Shown here in pieces: positions 1-7,146 of a stretch of DNA of 30,298 nucleotides; the stretch's first letter is position 1; every line of letters starts with the position of its first letter. Location of the stretch: positions 1 through 30,298 of the forward strand of contig JANPNV010000141.1 of NCBI GenBank assembly GCA_031427625.1, written 5' to 3'. Under the pieces are notes generated by a model that was not told the DNA's origin, made no database searches, and saw only the letters and a program-made list of their open reading frames with translations. The position numbers and the translations under genes were made by a program. The stretch comes from JADKIH01 sp031427625. Lineage in GTDB: Bacteria; Bacteroidota; Bacteroidia; AKYH767-A; 2013-40CM-41-45.

Positions 1-408
1 ATCATCAATGATTCCTTTTAGAACTTTCAAATCAACATCTTCCAGTTTATTAATATAAAGGCAGCCAACACCTGTTTTATGCTTGCCGAGTTTTTTAAGT
101 GCGGCCGCATGCTCCTTAATACCAATGCTAATGTATAATGATAGATTCGCCTTTCGGGGAGAGAAACCGATCCGTAGCCAATCGACTTCTCTGCCTGTCG
201 TGGGGCTTTTGTATCTTTTAATGCCAAAGCCTATGACGGAGCTGCTCCATAATATGGGCTCTTCGCCGGATGCCTTTTTCATCATTTCCAAAAGCACAAA
301 ACTGTCATTACGCTTTTGTTCATCCTTAATGCTATTGATAAAATCCTCCACACTTGCAGCGGTTGGTTTTGTTTTAATCTCAACCAGTTTTGATTTTTTT
401 TCAGCCAT
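1..408 (-). CDS. DUF1801 (YdhG-like) protein, 3' end cut by window edge
   Basis: The frame is open from an ATG at 408 to the left edge (136 codons, no stop), so the C-terminus is missing. The N-terminal half has the family pattern seen in Bacteroidota DUF1801 proteins: KTKPTAASVEDFINSI, then DEQKRNDS, then a Trp-containing segment SGEEPILWSSSVIGFG. It ends in the visible part with KLGKHKTGVGCLYINKLEDV. These are small cytosolic proteins related to the iron-chaperone-like YdhG fold; no biochemical role is firmly established. It lies 48 nt behind the dihydrofolate-reductase-family gene on the same strand and may be cotranscribed with it. Family call is fairly sure; function is unknown. Confidence 0.85.
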   Translation of the reverse strand, partial: MAEKKSKLVEIKTKPTAASVEDFINSIKDEQKRNDSFVLLEMMKKASGEEPILWSSSVIGFGIKRYKSPTTGREVDWLRIGFSPRKANLSLYISIGIKEHAAALKKLGKHKTGVGCLYINKLEDVDLKVLKGIIDD

Positions 409-456
409 TTGAAATTAGTATTTGATAGACAGTAGTTTTACCTAAGGGAGAATGGA

Positions 457-1017
457 TTAAAGTACTTTGTTTGTGGGCTCATAGAAAAGTGTTATACCAC
501 CAGAAGAAAAGGATTTTGTTTTTATGAGTTTAAGATTTATTCTTTCATTTATGTTTTTAAATAATGATAATCCTTTTCCTAAAATAATTGGTTGTACGCA
601 AAACTGGTATTCATCAATTAAGTTAAGTTGCATTAAAGTTACTATTAAACTTGGGCCGCCAACGAGAATGGCTTTACCTGTTTGTTGCTTAAGTTTTAAT
701 ACTTCTTCTATAACGCTTCCAGTAGCTAACGTTGCATTTTTCCAATCAACATTTTTCAACGTTTTCGAAAAAACAATTTTGTTTATGTTTTCAATCAATA
801 TAGAAAATTCATCCATGGGCTTGTTACCGGTAGGATTTTTTACAATCGGTTTCCACCCGCTTTCCATAAGTTGATAGGTTATTCTTCCGAATAAAATGGT
901 GTCTGCACTTATTAAAAGTTCATTAGCATTTTCATGCAATTCATCATCTGCAATCACTGCCTGGTGGTCGCAAAACCCGTCAAGTGTCATATTGATAGAT
1001 GCAATAATTTTTCTCAT
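457..1017 (-). CDS. Dihydrofolate reductase family protein (RibD C-terminal domain type)
   Basis: 186 residues, ATG start. The N-terminus MRKIIASINMTLDGFCD is the first strand and loop of the DHFR/RibD-C fold, where the substrate-facing Asp sits after a TLDG motif. LLISADTILFGRITYQLM (about residues 34-51) and AILVGGPSLIVTLMQLNLIDE (about 116-136) match the NADPH-binding and GG-loop segments of this family, and a QPIILGKG motif follows. These proteins are NAD(P)H-dependent reductases of unknown natural substrate; close sequence identity to true DHFR (FolA) or RibD is not evident. It probably lies in a minus-strand run with the downstream DUF1801 gene (48 nt apart). Family call strong; substrate unknown. 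Confidence 0.9.
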   Translation of the reverse strand: MRKIIASINMTLDGFCDHQAVIADDELHENANELLISADTILFGRITYQLMESGWKPIVKNPTGNKPMDEFSILIENINKIVFSKTLKNVDWKNATLATGSVIEEVLKLKQQTGKAILVGGPSLIVTLMQLNLIDEYQFCVQPIILGKGLSLFKNINERINLKLIKTKSFSSGGITLFYEPTNKVL

Positions 1018-1150
1018 TTATTTAGTTGTTTAATTAATGGAAATTTTTGTAATCAGTTGGAAGTATTGATTGTGCTAAAAGATGTTGTCAATTAGTTAAA
1101 TAGTTGCCGAGCATGATATACTCGCATCACTATTTTGAAGATAGTAGTTA

Positions 1151-1747
1151 TTATTTTAAATCGCGTTTGCCGTCCTTGTTTATTATAGTCTCTATCCGTT
1201 TGTCGGGAACAAGCCATATCAATGCCACTAAAATATAAAGTGCGCCTGCTATCCACTGGTTGAACATTGTTGAAACTATTGCAACTACATATAAAACAGG
1301 AGAAATTTTTCCTTTCACATCTTTCCCGATCGCTTTGGCAAGAATAGAATTAGGTCCGTTATTTTTTACTATTCTCGTTTGCAGTATGAAGTAGGCGATA
1401 GCAGCCATGAGAAGAATGATTCCGTAAAGCGCCATAGGAATAGGCGCGAAATGATTTTCACCCATCCAGCCGGTAACAAATGGAATAAGTGAAAGCCAGA
1501 AGAGCAGATAAAGATTTGCCCATAAAATATCTCCCGTAACATTTTTTACTGTATGCATCATGTGATGATGATTGTTCCAGTAGATAGCGAGATAAATAAA
1601 ACTGAGAACATAACTTAATACCACGGGAAGCAATGGCATTAAATCAGTCCAGTCATTTCCATGCGGCACTTTGATTTCCAAAACCATAATAGTTATGATG
1701 ATGGCGATTACACCATCGCTGAAAGCTTCTAAGCGGCCTTTATTCAT
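1151..1747 (-). CDS. TMEM175/DUF1211 family integral membrane protein (putative K+ channel)
   Basis: 198 residues, ATG start. The N-terminal helix contains RLEAFSDGVIAIIITIMVLE, the RxxxFSDG signature of the TMEM175 (DUF1211) family; bacterial members are potassium-selective channels built without a TVGYG filter. About six hydrophobic segments can be seen, at roughly residues 9-28, 38-58, 75-93, 103-122, 147-167 and 169-181. This matches the single six-helix repeat of bacterial homologues, which assemble as tetramers. A His-rich stretch NHHHMMH follows the second helix. It sits 80 nt downstream of the YdjM-like gene on the same strand. The channel role is taken from the family, not shown here. 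Confidence 0.88.
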   Translation of the reverse strand: MNKGRLEAFSDGVIAIIITIMVLEIKVPHGNDWTDLMPLLPVVLSYVLSFIYLAIYWNNHHHMMHTVKNVTGDILWANLYLLFWLSLIPFVTGWMGENHFAPIPMALYGIILLMAAIAYFILQTRIVKNNGPNSILAKAIGKDVKGKISPVLYVVAIVSTMFNQWIAGALYILVALIWLVPDKRIETIINKDGKRDLK

Positions 1748-1827
1748 ACTGTCTTTTTTAGAACTTTTTATTAAGTTGAATAAAATTAAGTTTTCTGAAA
1801 AACAATCTTTTAAAATTTGACAAAAGC

Positions 1828-2838
1828 TTACTCTCCTTTAATTCTCTCCCACAATGAAGTTATTGCATCCTTTCCTGCCGATTGCATACGCCCGCGCTGT
1901 ATGACAAGGTCGTTGTTTGCATTTTCGCCGAGGATGTAACGGAAAACAAAGGGTTCTTCTTTACCGTTCCATCCTCCAATCGTTCCGAAGCGGATATCGT
2001 TAAAATACAATGTGTCGCCGCTCATCTCTGCTGTATAGTAATTTTTTGAAAACCGTTTCAGCGAAATTAAATCTTTATCCTGGGGCAATGCAGTCAGCAG
2101 GTATTCATTTTTCGGCCTGTACATGAGTTTTATACTGCTGCCTTTATCAAATACAGAACTGTATCCGATATAATATCCCGAATCATTTTTAGCTACCAGA
2201 TACCATAGCCAGTTGTTTAGCGGTGCAGGAGTTGAGAAATAGTTTGTGAAAGGAATTTTCTGATAGGCAAGTTCGGTACGGAAGTGATTATCGACGATGA
2301 GTTTATTGATGCATGCATAACCAATGTAAAGAGTGCTGACGATCAATCCGAAATTTGTCCATATTTTTCGCGATGCTTTTTTGGATTTAATAATCAGCAA
2401 GGCGATAAAACTGATAAATATGGAAATGGTATAGAAGGGATCAGCAACGAATAATACATTCATCGTAACACGCCTATGACTAAAGGGCTCGAACCAGCCC
2501 GTGCCATAACAGGTCAGTGCATCTATGAAAATATGGATGAACATGCCTGAGCCAAACAAAATGAGCCAGTCACGAAAAAGCATCTTCTTATTCTTATGCC
2601 ATCGTGTAAATAAGTATGCAAGAAAAGGAGAAAACAGAAGAGCGAACAAAATGGAATGTGTAAATCCTCTGTGAGCAAGCAGTCCGTCTACCTGATTCAT
2701 CCAAAAGGAAGTGATTACATCGACGTCGGGAATATTGTTTGCCAGTGCTCCCCATAACATGGCTTGTTTTCCAAGTTTTTTGCCGGCAAGAGCATCGCCG
2801 ACACAGGCACCCAGGACTGTATGCGTAAGTGAATCCAA
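1828..2838 (-). CDS. YdjM-like membrane-bound metal-dependent hydrolase
   Basis: 336 residues. The start chosen is TTG at 2838, because the translation then begins MDSLTHTVLGACVGDAL, the canonical N-terminus of the family; there is no ATG nearby. Conserved polar residues typical of the family are visible: His6, NNIPDVDV near residue 34, HRGFTHS near 56 and HIFIDALTCYG near 104. They are set in hydrophobic segments consistent with a polytopic inner-membrane protein. The extra C-terminal half (about residues 190-336) is soluble-looking and is common in long Bacteroidota members compared with short E. coli YdjM. The hydrolase label rests on the family (PF04307); no substrate is known. It is divergent from slyD across 126 nt. 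Confidence 0.85.
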   Translation of the reverse strand: MDSLTHTVLGACVGDALAGKKLGKQAMLWGALANNIPDVDVITSFWMNQVDGLLAHRGFTHSILFALLFSPFLAYLFTRWHKNKKMLFRDWLILFGSGMFIHIFIDALTCYGTGWFEPFSHRRVTMNVLFVADPFYTISIFISFIALLIIKSKKASRKIWTNFGLIVSTLYIGYACINKLIVDNHFRTELAYQKIPFTNYFSTPAPLNNWLWYLVAKNDSGYYIGYSSVFDKGSSIKLMYRPKNEYLLTALPQDKDLISLKRFSKNYYTAEMSGDTLYFNDIRFGTIGGWNGKEEPFVFRYILGENANNDLVIQRGRMQSAGKDAITSLWERIKGE

Positions 2839-2940
2839 TTTCTTTGTTTTTGTTTACGGTAAATGTAAAAAATGAATTCCCTTTTGGGCTTTCTTTATGG
2901 TTTTTTATGAACCTCTATAGCTATTTTCCAAACTGAAAGT

Positions 2941-2948
2941 TATCTTTG
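2941..2948 (+). promoter_or_regulatory. Bacteroidota -7 promoter box upstream of slyD
   Basis: TATCTTTG is a perfect match to TAnnTTTG, the Bacteroidota -7 element, and ends 16 nt before the slyD ATG. No TTTG or TTG is seen at the expected -33 spacing, so the call rests on the -7 element and its position. Confidence 0.5.
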
Positions 2949-2964
2949 GCGCAAAATCGCAAAA

Positions 2965-3456
2965 ATGCAGGTATCAACAAACAAAGTAGTTACAGTAACT
3001 TATAAACTGTCATCGAATCTTCCGGGCGATGATAAAAAACACATTGAGACGGCTGATGAAAAAAATCCGCTCAGTTTTATTTTCGGCGGTGGAATGATGA
3101 TTCCGGGATTCGAAAAAGGACTTGAAGGAAAAGCGACGGGTGAAGCATTTACTTTCTCAATCGATTCAGCGGATGCCTATGGAGATCAGGATGAAAATGC
3201 CATTGTTAAATTGCCATTGGAAATTTTCAAGGTCGATGGCGTAGTAGATTTTAATCTTTTGAAAGTAGGGAATGTTCTTCCTCTAAACGATGATCAGGGT
3301 AATGTCCTGAATGGAACAGTAAAAGGATATGATGATAGTACGGTAACGATGGATTTCAATCATCCCCTTGCAGGACATCATCTTCACTTTTCAGGTGAAA
3401 TAATAAATATCAGAGAAGCCAGTGCGGAGGAGGTATCGCATGGGCATGTGCATTAA
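2965..3456 (+). CDS. slyD: SlyD-type FKBP peptidyl-prolyl cis-trans isomerase
   Basis: 163 residues, ATG start. The FKBP core is split by an insert-in-flap domain, as in SlyD. The N-terminal strand (VVTVTYKLSS) is followed by GGGMMIPGFEKGLEGKATGE (about residues 46-65), then ADAYGDQDENAIVKLPLEIF. The insert spans about 76-127, and the C-terminal FKBP strand is NHPLAGHHLHFSGEIINIRE. The protein catalyses proline isomerisation and acts as a cytosolic folding chaperone. The C-terminal tail SHGHVH is a short remnant of the His-rich metal-binding tail of E. coli SlyD. The stop codon lies 4 nt before a heptamer repeat array, and the next gene is convergent. Confidence 0.92.
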   Translation: MQVSTNKVVTVTYKLSSNLPGDDKKHIETADEKNPLSFIFGGGMMIPGFEKGLEGKATGEAFTFSIDSADAYGDQDENAIVKLPLEIFKVDGVVDFNLLKVGNVLPLNDDQGNVLNGTVKGYDDSTVTMDFNHPLAGHHLHFSGEIINIREASAEEVSHGHVH

Positions 3457-3460
3457 GGGA

Positions 3461-3532
3461 GAACCAAGAGCCAAGAGCCAAGAAACAAGAGCAAAGAACC
3501 AAGAGCCAAGACTAAAGAATAAAGAATAAAGA
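3461..3532 (+). repeat. Heptanucleotide array, left arm (CAAGA-type on plus strand)
   Basis: Ten 7-nt units in unbroken register from 3463: accaaga, gccaaga, gccaaga, aacaaga, gcaaaga, accaaga, gccaaga, ctaaaga, ataaaga, ataaaga. It starts 4 nt after the slyD stop. Read on the other strand, the unit order matches the start of the array at 3681, apart from one missing unit and single-base changes, so the two arms form a large imperfect inverted repeat. Confidence 0.93.
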
Positions 3533-3656
3533 GTTTGGGTAAGGTGATTTATGCTCAATAGAATATTGAGCGAGAAGTATTAAATCAATAATACCTAAGA
3601 TAAGCCGAATTGCAAATTGCCCTTCAAACTCCAATCTTCAAACATCAATCCCGCGT
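3533..3656. other. Spacer between the two heptamer arms
   Basis: There is no gene here. It holds a 19-nt hairpin (3553-3571). It also holds a 14-nt sequence repeated twice in tandem (3623-3636 TTCAAACTCCAATC, 3637-3650 TTCAAACATCAATC, two mismatches). Fourteen is twice seven, so this may be a decayed part of the same repeat family. Confidence 0.6.
3553..3571. terminator. Perfect hairpin GCTCAATA-gaa-TATTGAGC in the slyD/M61 convergent gap
   Basis: An 8-bp perfect stem with a 3-nt loop lies 96 nt past the slyD stop and 197 nt past the M61 stop on the other strand. It lacks a clear T-run on either side, so it could be a bidirectional terminator, an mRNA-end stabiliser or a protein site. The inverted repeat is certain; the terminator role is a guess. 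Confidence 0.4.
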
Positions 3657-3820
3657 CTTTAGCTTTAGCTTAAACTTTAGTCTTGGTTCTTTGCTCTTGA
3701 TTCTTGGTTCTTGATTCTTGATTCTTGATTCTTGATTCTTGGCTCTTGATTCTCAAGTCTTAATTCCTTACTCTTGATTCTTTTGTCTTGATTCCTGACT
3801 CTTGATTCTTGATTCTTGTT
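3657..3820 (+). repeat. Hexamer plus heptanucleotide array, right arm (TCTTGAT type)
   Basis: Four hexamers (ctttag, ctttag, cttaaa, ctttag; 3657-3680) lead into twenty 7-nt units in perfect register from 3681 to 3820. Every heptamer begins with TC, and the commonest forms are TCTTGAT and TCTTGGT/C. Degenerate units (tctcaag, tcttaat, tccttac, tcttttg, tcctgac) keep the register exactly. The array enters the M61 coding region from the 3' side at 3768-3820. Confidence 0.93.
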
Positions 3821-5564
3821 CTTCGCTTTCCTCAAACTCCTGCTTCAGCCATGCCTTGAAAAATTTCCTGTTTTCCGTTGTAGCATTATCTTTTTTTCTG
3901 ATTGAGAATTTTTGATAATATTCTTCTGAAGAAGGGCTGAGCGGAATATCCTTCAGGGCTTTCATCGGAGTCAGTATAGTAAGAATAACTTTTTCGCCTT
4001 TGAACATTTTAAAATAGGCGGAAATATTTTCTTCAACTTTATTTTCGTTCACTGCAATTATCTCATCACCTTTTCCAAGTCCGGCAATAAACGCAGGAGA
4101 ACCGGGCATTATTGAGGAAACTACAGTATAGCCGCCTTCTTCAGTTGTTTTAAAACCATAGGTTCTTTCGGTTTCTTCAGTTGATGAAGTCATTACGAGT
4201 AAGCAACCTGCTTCGGATAACAACTCTTCGAGAAGTTTTTTATATTCTTCAGTACCATAAACATGATCGAGAAAAAAATCGGCCATGGGTTTTTTTGTAA
4301 AATGCTCGACAATCGAAATGTAATCATGTTCTGAATATCCGATTCCGCGTTTTCCGAAATCAACATAAAGCGTTTTCATAACGTCATCCAATGAAGATAC
4401 AGAATCTGTTGCTTTGCGGATGAGCAAATCAGTCATAAGTGCAGTCAGGCATCCTTCATCATAGATAGAAGTTTTTCGTCCGGGTGCGCCTGGTGTGTAA
4501 CCATCGAGCCAGGTATCGAATGAGGAATCGGCCACTGAAAGATTGAAGCGCCCGGGATTATCGAAATGCTTCTGCAATCTGACAGAAATTTCTTTGAAAA
4601 ACTGATCGACAGAATACACTCCGCATCTGGCGAGAAATAAGTCGCCATAATAAGTAGTGACGCCTTCATAGACAAAACCCAGTCGGGAATAATTTTCAGA
4701 TTTATAATCGTATGGCAGCATATCGGCCGGACGAATAGTTTTAATATTCCATGCATGAAATAATTCATGCGAAGCAACTCCGATGAAATCGATGTACAGA
4801 CTATCGTTCATGAGCTCCTGACCGGGACCAAGAGCGAGTACTGTAGAGTTGAGATGTTCAACACCATGATAAAATCGATAAGGAAGTATCTGTATGAGGA
4901 AATGATAAGTGGTGAATGGAAAATCTCCCATCATTTCATACTGTTCACGACTAAAGAAAATAAAGTCGCGAATGATCTTATCCCATTCCGGTTTGCAATT
5001 GCCCTGAAACCAGACGAAGAATTCGCTGTTTCCTGCTTTATATTTTTGAAGCTGAAGTGATGCACTTGCTATTAGAGGACTATCATACAATTCGTGAAAA
5101 TCGATTGCTGAAAAAACATTATTGCCAGTATTTGATAGTGATGTGGCGACAATATAATTTGGCGGTAATGATAATTCTATTGTTGACGATTCGCTGATCC
5201 GTCCTGCAGGAAACATGAGGCATTGAACAGGATTAATATAAATCTGATCTTCATCAACCCAGCATCCGCCTGCATCAGGTTGAGAACAGTAATAATCATA
5301 ACGGATGGTGATTGTTGATGCACCCTCTGTCGAAACCTGCCAGGTATCCTTCGTAGTTTTTCTAAAAGCCAGCGATTCATTTTTATTGTTGTAAGCCCGC
5401 CAGCTTCTGACATTTTTCGCAAAATTTCCAAGCTCATATCTTCCCGGCCGCCAGGATGGTAAATCGATAAGTATCTCCTCCGAATCAATTTCGGAAATGA
5501 TCATTTCAATTTGCAAAAAATGCGATACGGGATATTGGGCTGATAGTTTAAATAGAATTGGCAT
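3768..5564 (-). CDS. M61 family metallopeptidase with PDZ domain
   Basis: 598 residues, ATG at 5564. The order is an N-terminal beta-rich M61 domain (about 1-160), a gluzincin-type catalytic domain with the zinc motif HELFHAW (about 265-271) and downstream Glu in YEGVTTYYGDL (about 293-303), and a PDZ domain (about 465-540, with SSIMPGSPAFIAGLGKGDEI). This is the architecture of glycyl-aminopeptidase-like M61 enzymes common in Bacteroidota, which trim N-terminal Gly/Ala. No signal peptide is seen, so the enzyme appears cytosolic. The last ~17 residues (QESRIKSQESRQKNQE) are encoded by the heptamer array and have a 7-residue period, so they are unlikely to belong to the ancestral fold. A TACATTTG box sits 4 nt before the ATG. 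Confidence 0.92.
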   Translation of the reverse strand: MPILFKLSAQYPVSHFLQIEMIISEIDSEEILIDLPSWRPGRYELGNFAKNVRSWRAYNNKNESLAFRKTTKDTWQVSTEGASTITIRYDYYCSQPDAGGCWVDEDQIYINPVQCLMFPAGRISESSTIELSLPPNYIVATSLSNTGNNVFSAIDFHELYDSPLIASASLQLQKYKAGNSEFFVWFQGNCKPEWDKIIRDFIFFSREQYEMMGDFPFTTYHFLIQILPYRFYHGVEHLNSTVLALGPGQELMNDSLYIDFIGVASHELFHAWNIKTIRPADMLPYDYKSENYSRLGFVYEGVTTYYGDLFLARCGVYSVDQFFKEISVRLQKHFDNPGRFNLSVADSSFDTWLDGYTPGAPGRKTSIYDEGCLTALMTDLLIRKATDSVSSLDDVMKTLYVDFGKRGIGYSEHDYISIVEHFTKKPMADFFLDHVYGTEEYKKLLEELLSEAGCLLVMTSSTEETERTYGFKTTEEGGYTVVSSIMPGSPAFIAGLGKGDEIIAVNENKVEENISAYFKMFKGEKVILTILTPMKALKDIPLSPSSEEYYQKFSIRKKDNATTENRKFFKAWLKQEFEESEEQESRIKSQESRQKNQE

Positions 5565-5568
5565 AAGA

Positions 5569-5576
5569 CAAATGTA
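5569..5576 (-). promoter_or_regulatory. -7 promoter box abutting the M61 gene start
   Basis: On the minus strand TACATTTG matches TAnnTTTG perfectly and ends 4 nt before the ATG. If used, transcription would start at or next to the start codon. No -33 TTTG at proper spacing is visible. Confidence 0.4.
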
Positions 5577-5729
5577 ACAATATGCAAAATAGTGAATTAA
5601 CCATTCCGAAAATTAAATTACAACTTTTTTACACATGTAATGAAATGTTTTTCAATGGCCTATACCATATTGTATAATTGGCAAATTTGCTGATTACATT
5701 TTTTACCTTCGCCCTCAAATCTGATTTTT

Positions 5730-7118
5730 ATGAGTTATGATGTTATTGTTTTAGGTAGTGGTCCGGGAGGATATGTTGCGGCAATTCGTGCTTCACAGCT
5801 AGGATTGAAAACAGCCATTGTGGAAAAAGCCGAACTCGGAGGCGTTTGCCTGAACTGGGGATGCATTCCAACCAAGGCTCTTCTGAAAAGCGCGCAGGTT
5901 CTTGAATATTTAATGCATGCTGAAGAGTATGGTATAAAAGCATCTGGTATTGCTGCAGATTTCCCATCTGTCATAAAACGAAGCCGGAATGTTGCTGACG
6001 CAATGAGTAAGGGCGTTCAGTTTCTTATGAAAAAAAATAAGATTGAAGTGATTGCCGGAACGGGTACACTGAAGCCTGGCCGCATGATTGAGGTGAAATC
6101 AAAGGACGGCAAGACAGATAAAATAGAAGCGAAGAATATTATCATCGCAACGGGTGCACGATCGAGAGAATTACCGGGGATTAAACAAGATGGCAAAAAA
6201 GTTATCGGATACCGTGAAGCGATGGTTATGGAAAAACAACCGAAGTCGATGGTTGTAATCGGTTCCGGAGCGATCGGAGTTGAGTTTGCTTATTTCTATC
6301 ATTCTATTGGCACGAAGGTGACGATAGTAGAATTCATGCCGGAAATTGTTCCGCTGGAAGATGTAGATGTCTCCAAACAACTTGCACGATCATTTAAAAA
6401 ATCGGGCATAACGATAATGACGGAGTCAACGGTAGAATCAGTAGATACAACTGGTAGTGGTTGCAAGGTGAATGTGAAAGGGAAAAAAGGAAATGAGATT
6501 ATCGAATGCGATATCGTTCTTTCTGCTGTTGGAATAACACCAAACACAGAAAATATCGGTCTTGAAGAGGTGGGTATCATTACTGACAAAGGACGTGTTG
6601 TTGTAAATGAATGGTATCAGACTAATATACCGGGATATTTTGCAATTGGTGATGTGCTCAACACTCCTGCCCTTGCACATGTGGCATCACAGGAAGGAAT
6701 AACATGCGTTGAAAAAATTGTAGGACTTCATACTGAGCCAATCGATTATAAAAATGTTCCGGGCTGTACGTATTGCCAGCCCGAAATTGCATCAGTTGGC
6801 TATACAGAAAAAGCTGCTATCGATGCAGGTTATCAAATCAAGGTTGGTAAATTTCCATTTACAGCATCAGGGAAAGCAAAAGCCGGTGGCAATGCCGATG
6901 GATTCGTTAAAGTAATCTTTGATGCAAAGTATGGTGAATGGCTTGGAGCACATATGATAGGAAGCAATGTAACGGAAATGATTGCCGAAGTAGTTGTTGC
7001 AAGAAAACTTGAAACAACCGGGCATGAGATATTAAAATCCATTCATCCACACCCAACTATGAGCGAAGCGACAATGGAAGCGGTTGCTGAAGCATATGGA
7101 GAATGTATTCATCTCTAA
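5730..7118 (+). CDS. lpdA: Dihydrolipoyl dehydrogenase (E3)
   Basis: 462 residues, ATG start, the usual E3 length. The FAD-binding GSGPGG is at residues 9-14. The redox disulfide GGVCLNWGCIPTK has Cys40 and Cys45. The NAD-binding motif is GSGAIGVEFAYFY, and a second FAD motif is GYFAIGDV. The C-terminal active-site motif HPHPTMSE (439-446) gives the catalytic His-Glu pair supplied across the dimer. The enzyme reoxidises dihydrolipoamide of the pyruvate, 2-oxoglutarate or branched-chain dehydrogenase complexes, or of the glycine cleavage system, with NAD+. No E1/E2 gene adjoins it, so it probably serves several complexes. The upstream TACCTTCG (5704-5711) is a one-mismatch -7 box. Confidence 0.96.
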   Translation: MSYDVIVLGSGPGGYVAAIRASQLGLKTAIVEKAELGGVCLNWGCIPTKALLKSAQVLEYLMHAEEYGIKASGIAADFPSVIKRSRNVADAMSKGVQFLMKKNKIEVIAGTGTLKPGRMIEVKSKDGKTDKIEAKNIIIATGARSRELPGIKQDGKKVIGYREAMVMEKQPKSMVVIGSGAIGVEFAYFYHSIGTKVTIVEFMPEIVPLEDVDVSKQLARSFKKSGITIMTESTVESVDTTGSGCKVNVKGKKGNEIIECDIVLSAVGITPNTENIGLEEVGIITDKGRVVVNEWYQTNIPGYFAIGDVLNTPALAHVASQEGITCVEKIVGLHTEPIDYKNVPGCTYCQPEIASVGYTEKAAIDAGYQIKVGKFPFTASGKAKAGGNADGFVKVIFDAKYGEWLGAHMIGSNVTEMIAEVVVARKLETTGHEILKSIHPHPTMSEATMEAVAEAYGECIHL

Positions 7119-7146
7119 AAACTATCAGAATAAAATTTCCGGGAAT

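Noticed and set aside
83..412. Plus-strand frame over the first 400 nt
   Set aside because: The minus strand encodes a DUF1801 protein across the same stretch with clear family motifs.
457..1017. Trimethoprim-resistance or true folA dihydrofolate reductase
   Set aside because: The protein belongs to the wider RibD-C/DHFR-like family; motifs fit that group and nothing points to resistance.
3461..3820. CRISPR-like or minisatellite-with-spacers reading of the heptamer arrays
   Set aside because: Units are 7 nt and directly joined; there are no unique spacers, no 20-40-nt direct repeats and no cas genes.
5735..7042. Several open frames antisense to lpdA
   Set aside because: They overlap a fully conserved enzyme gene, have no recognisable domains and carry compositions expected from the reverse strand.
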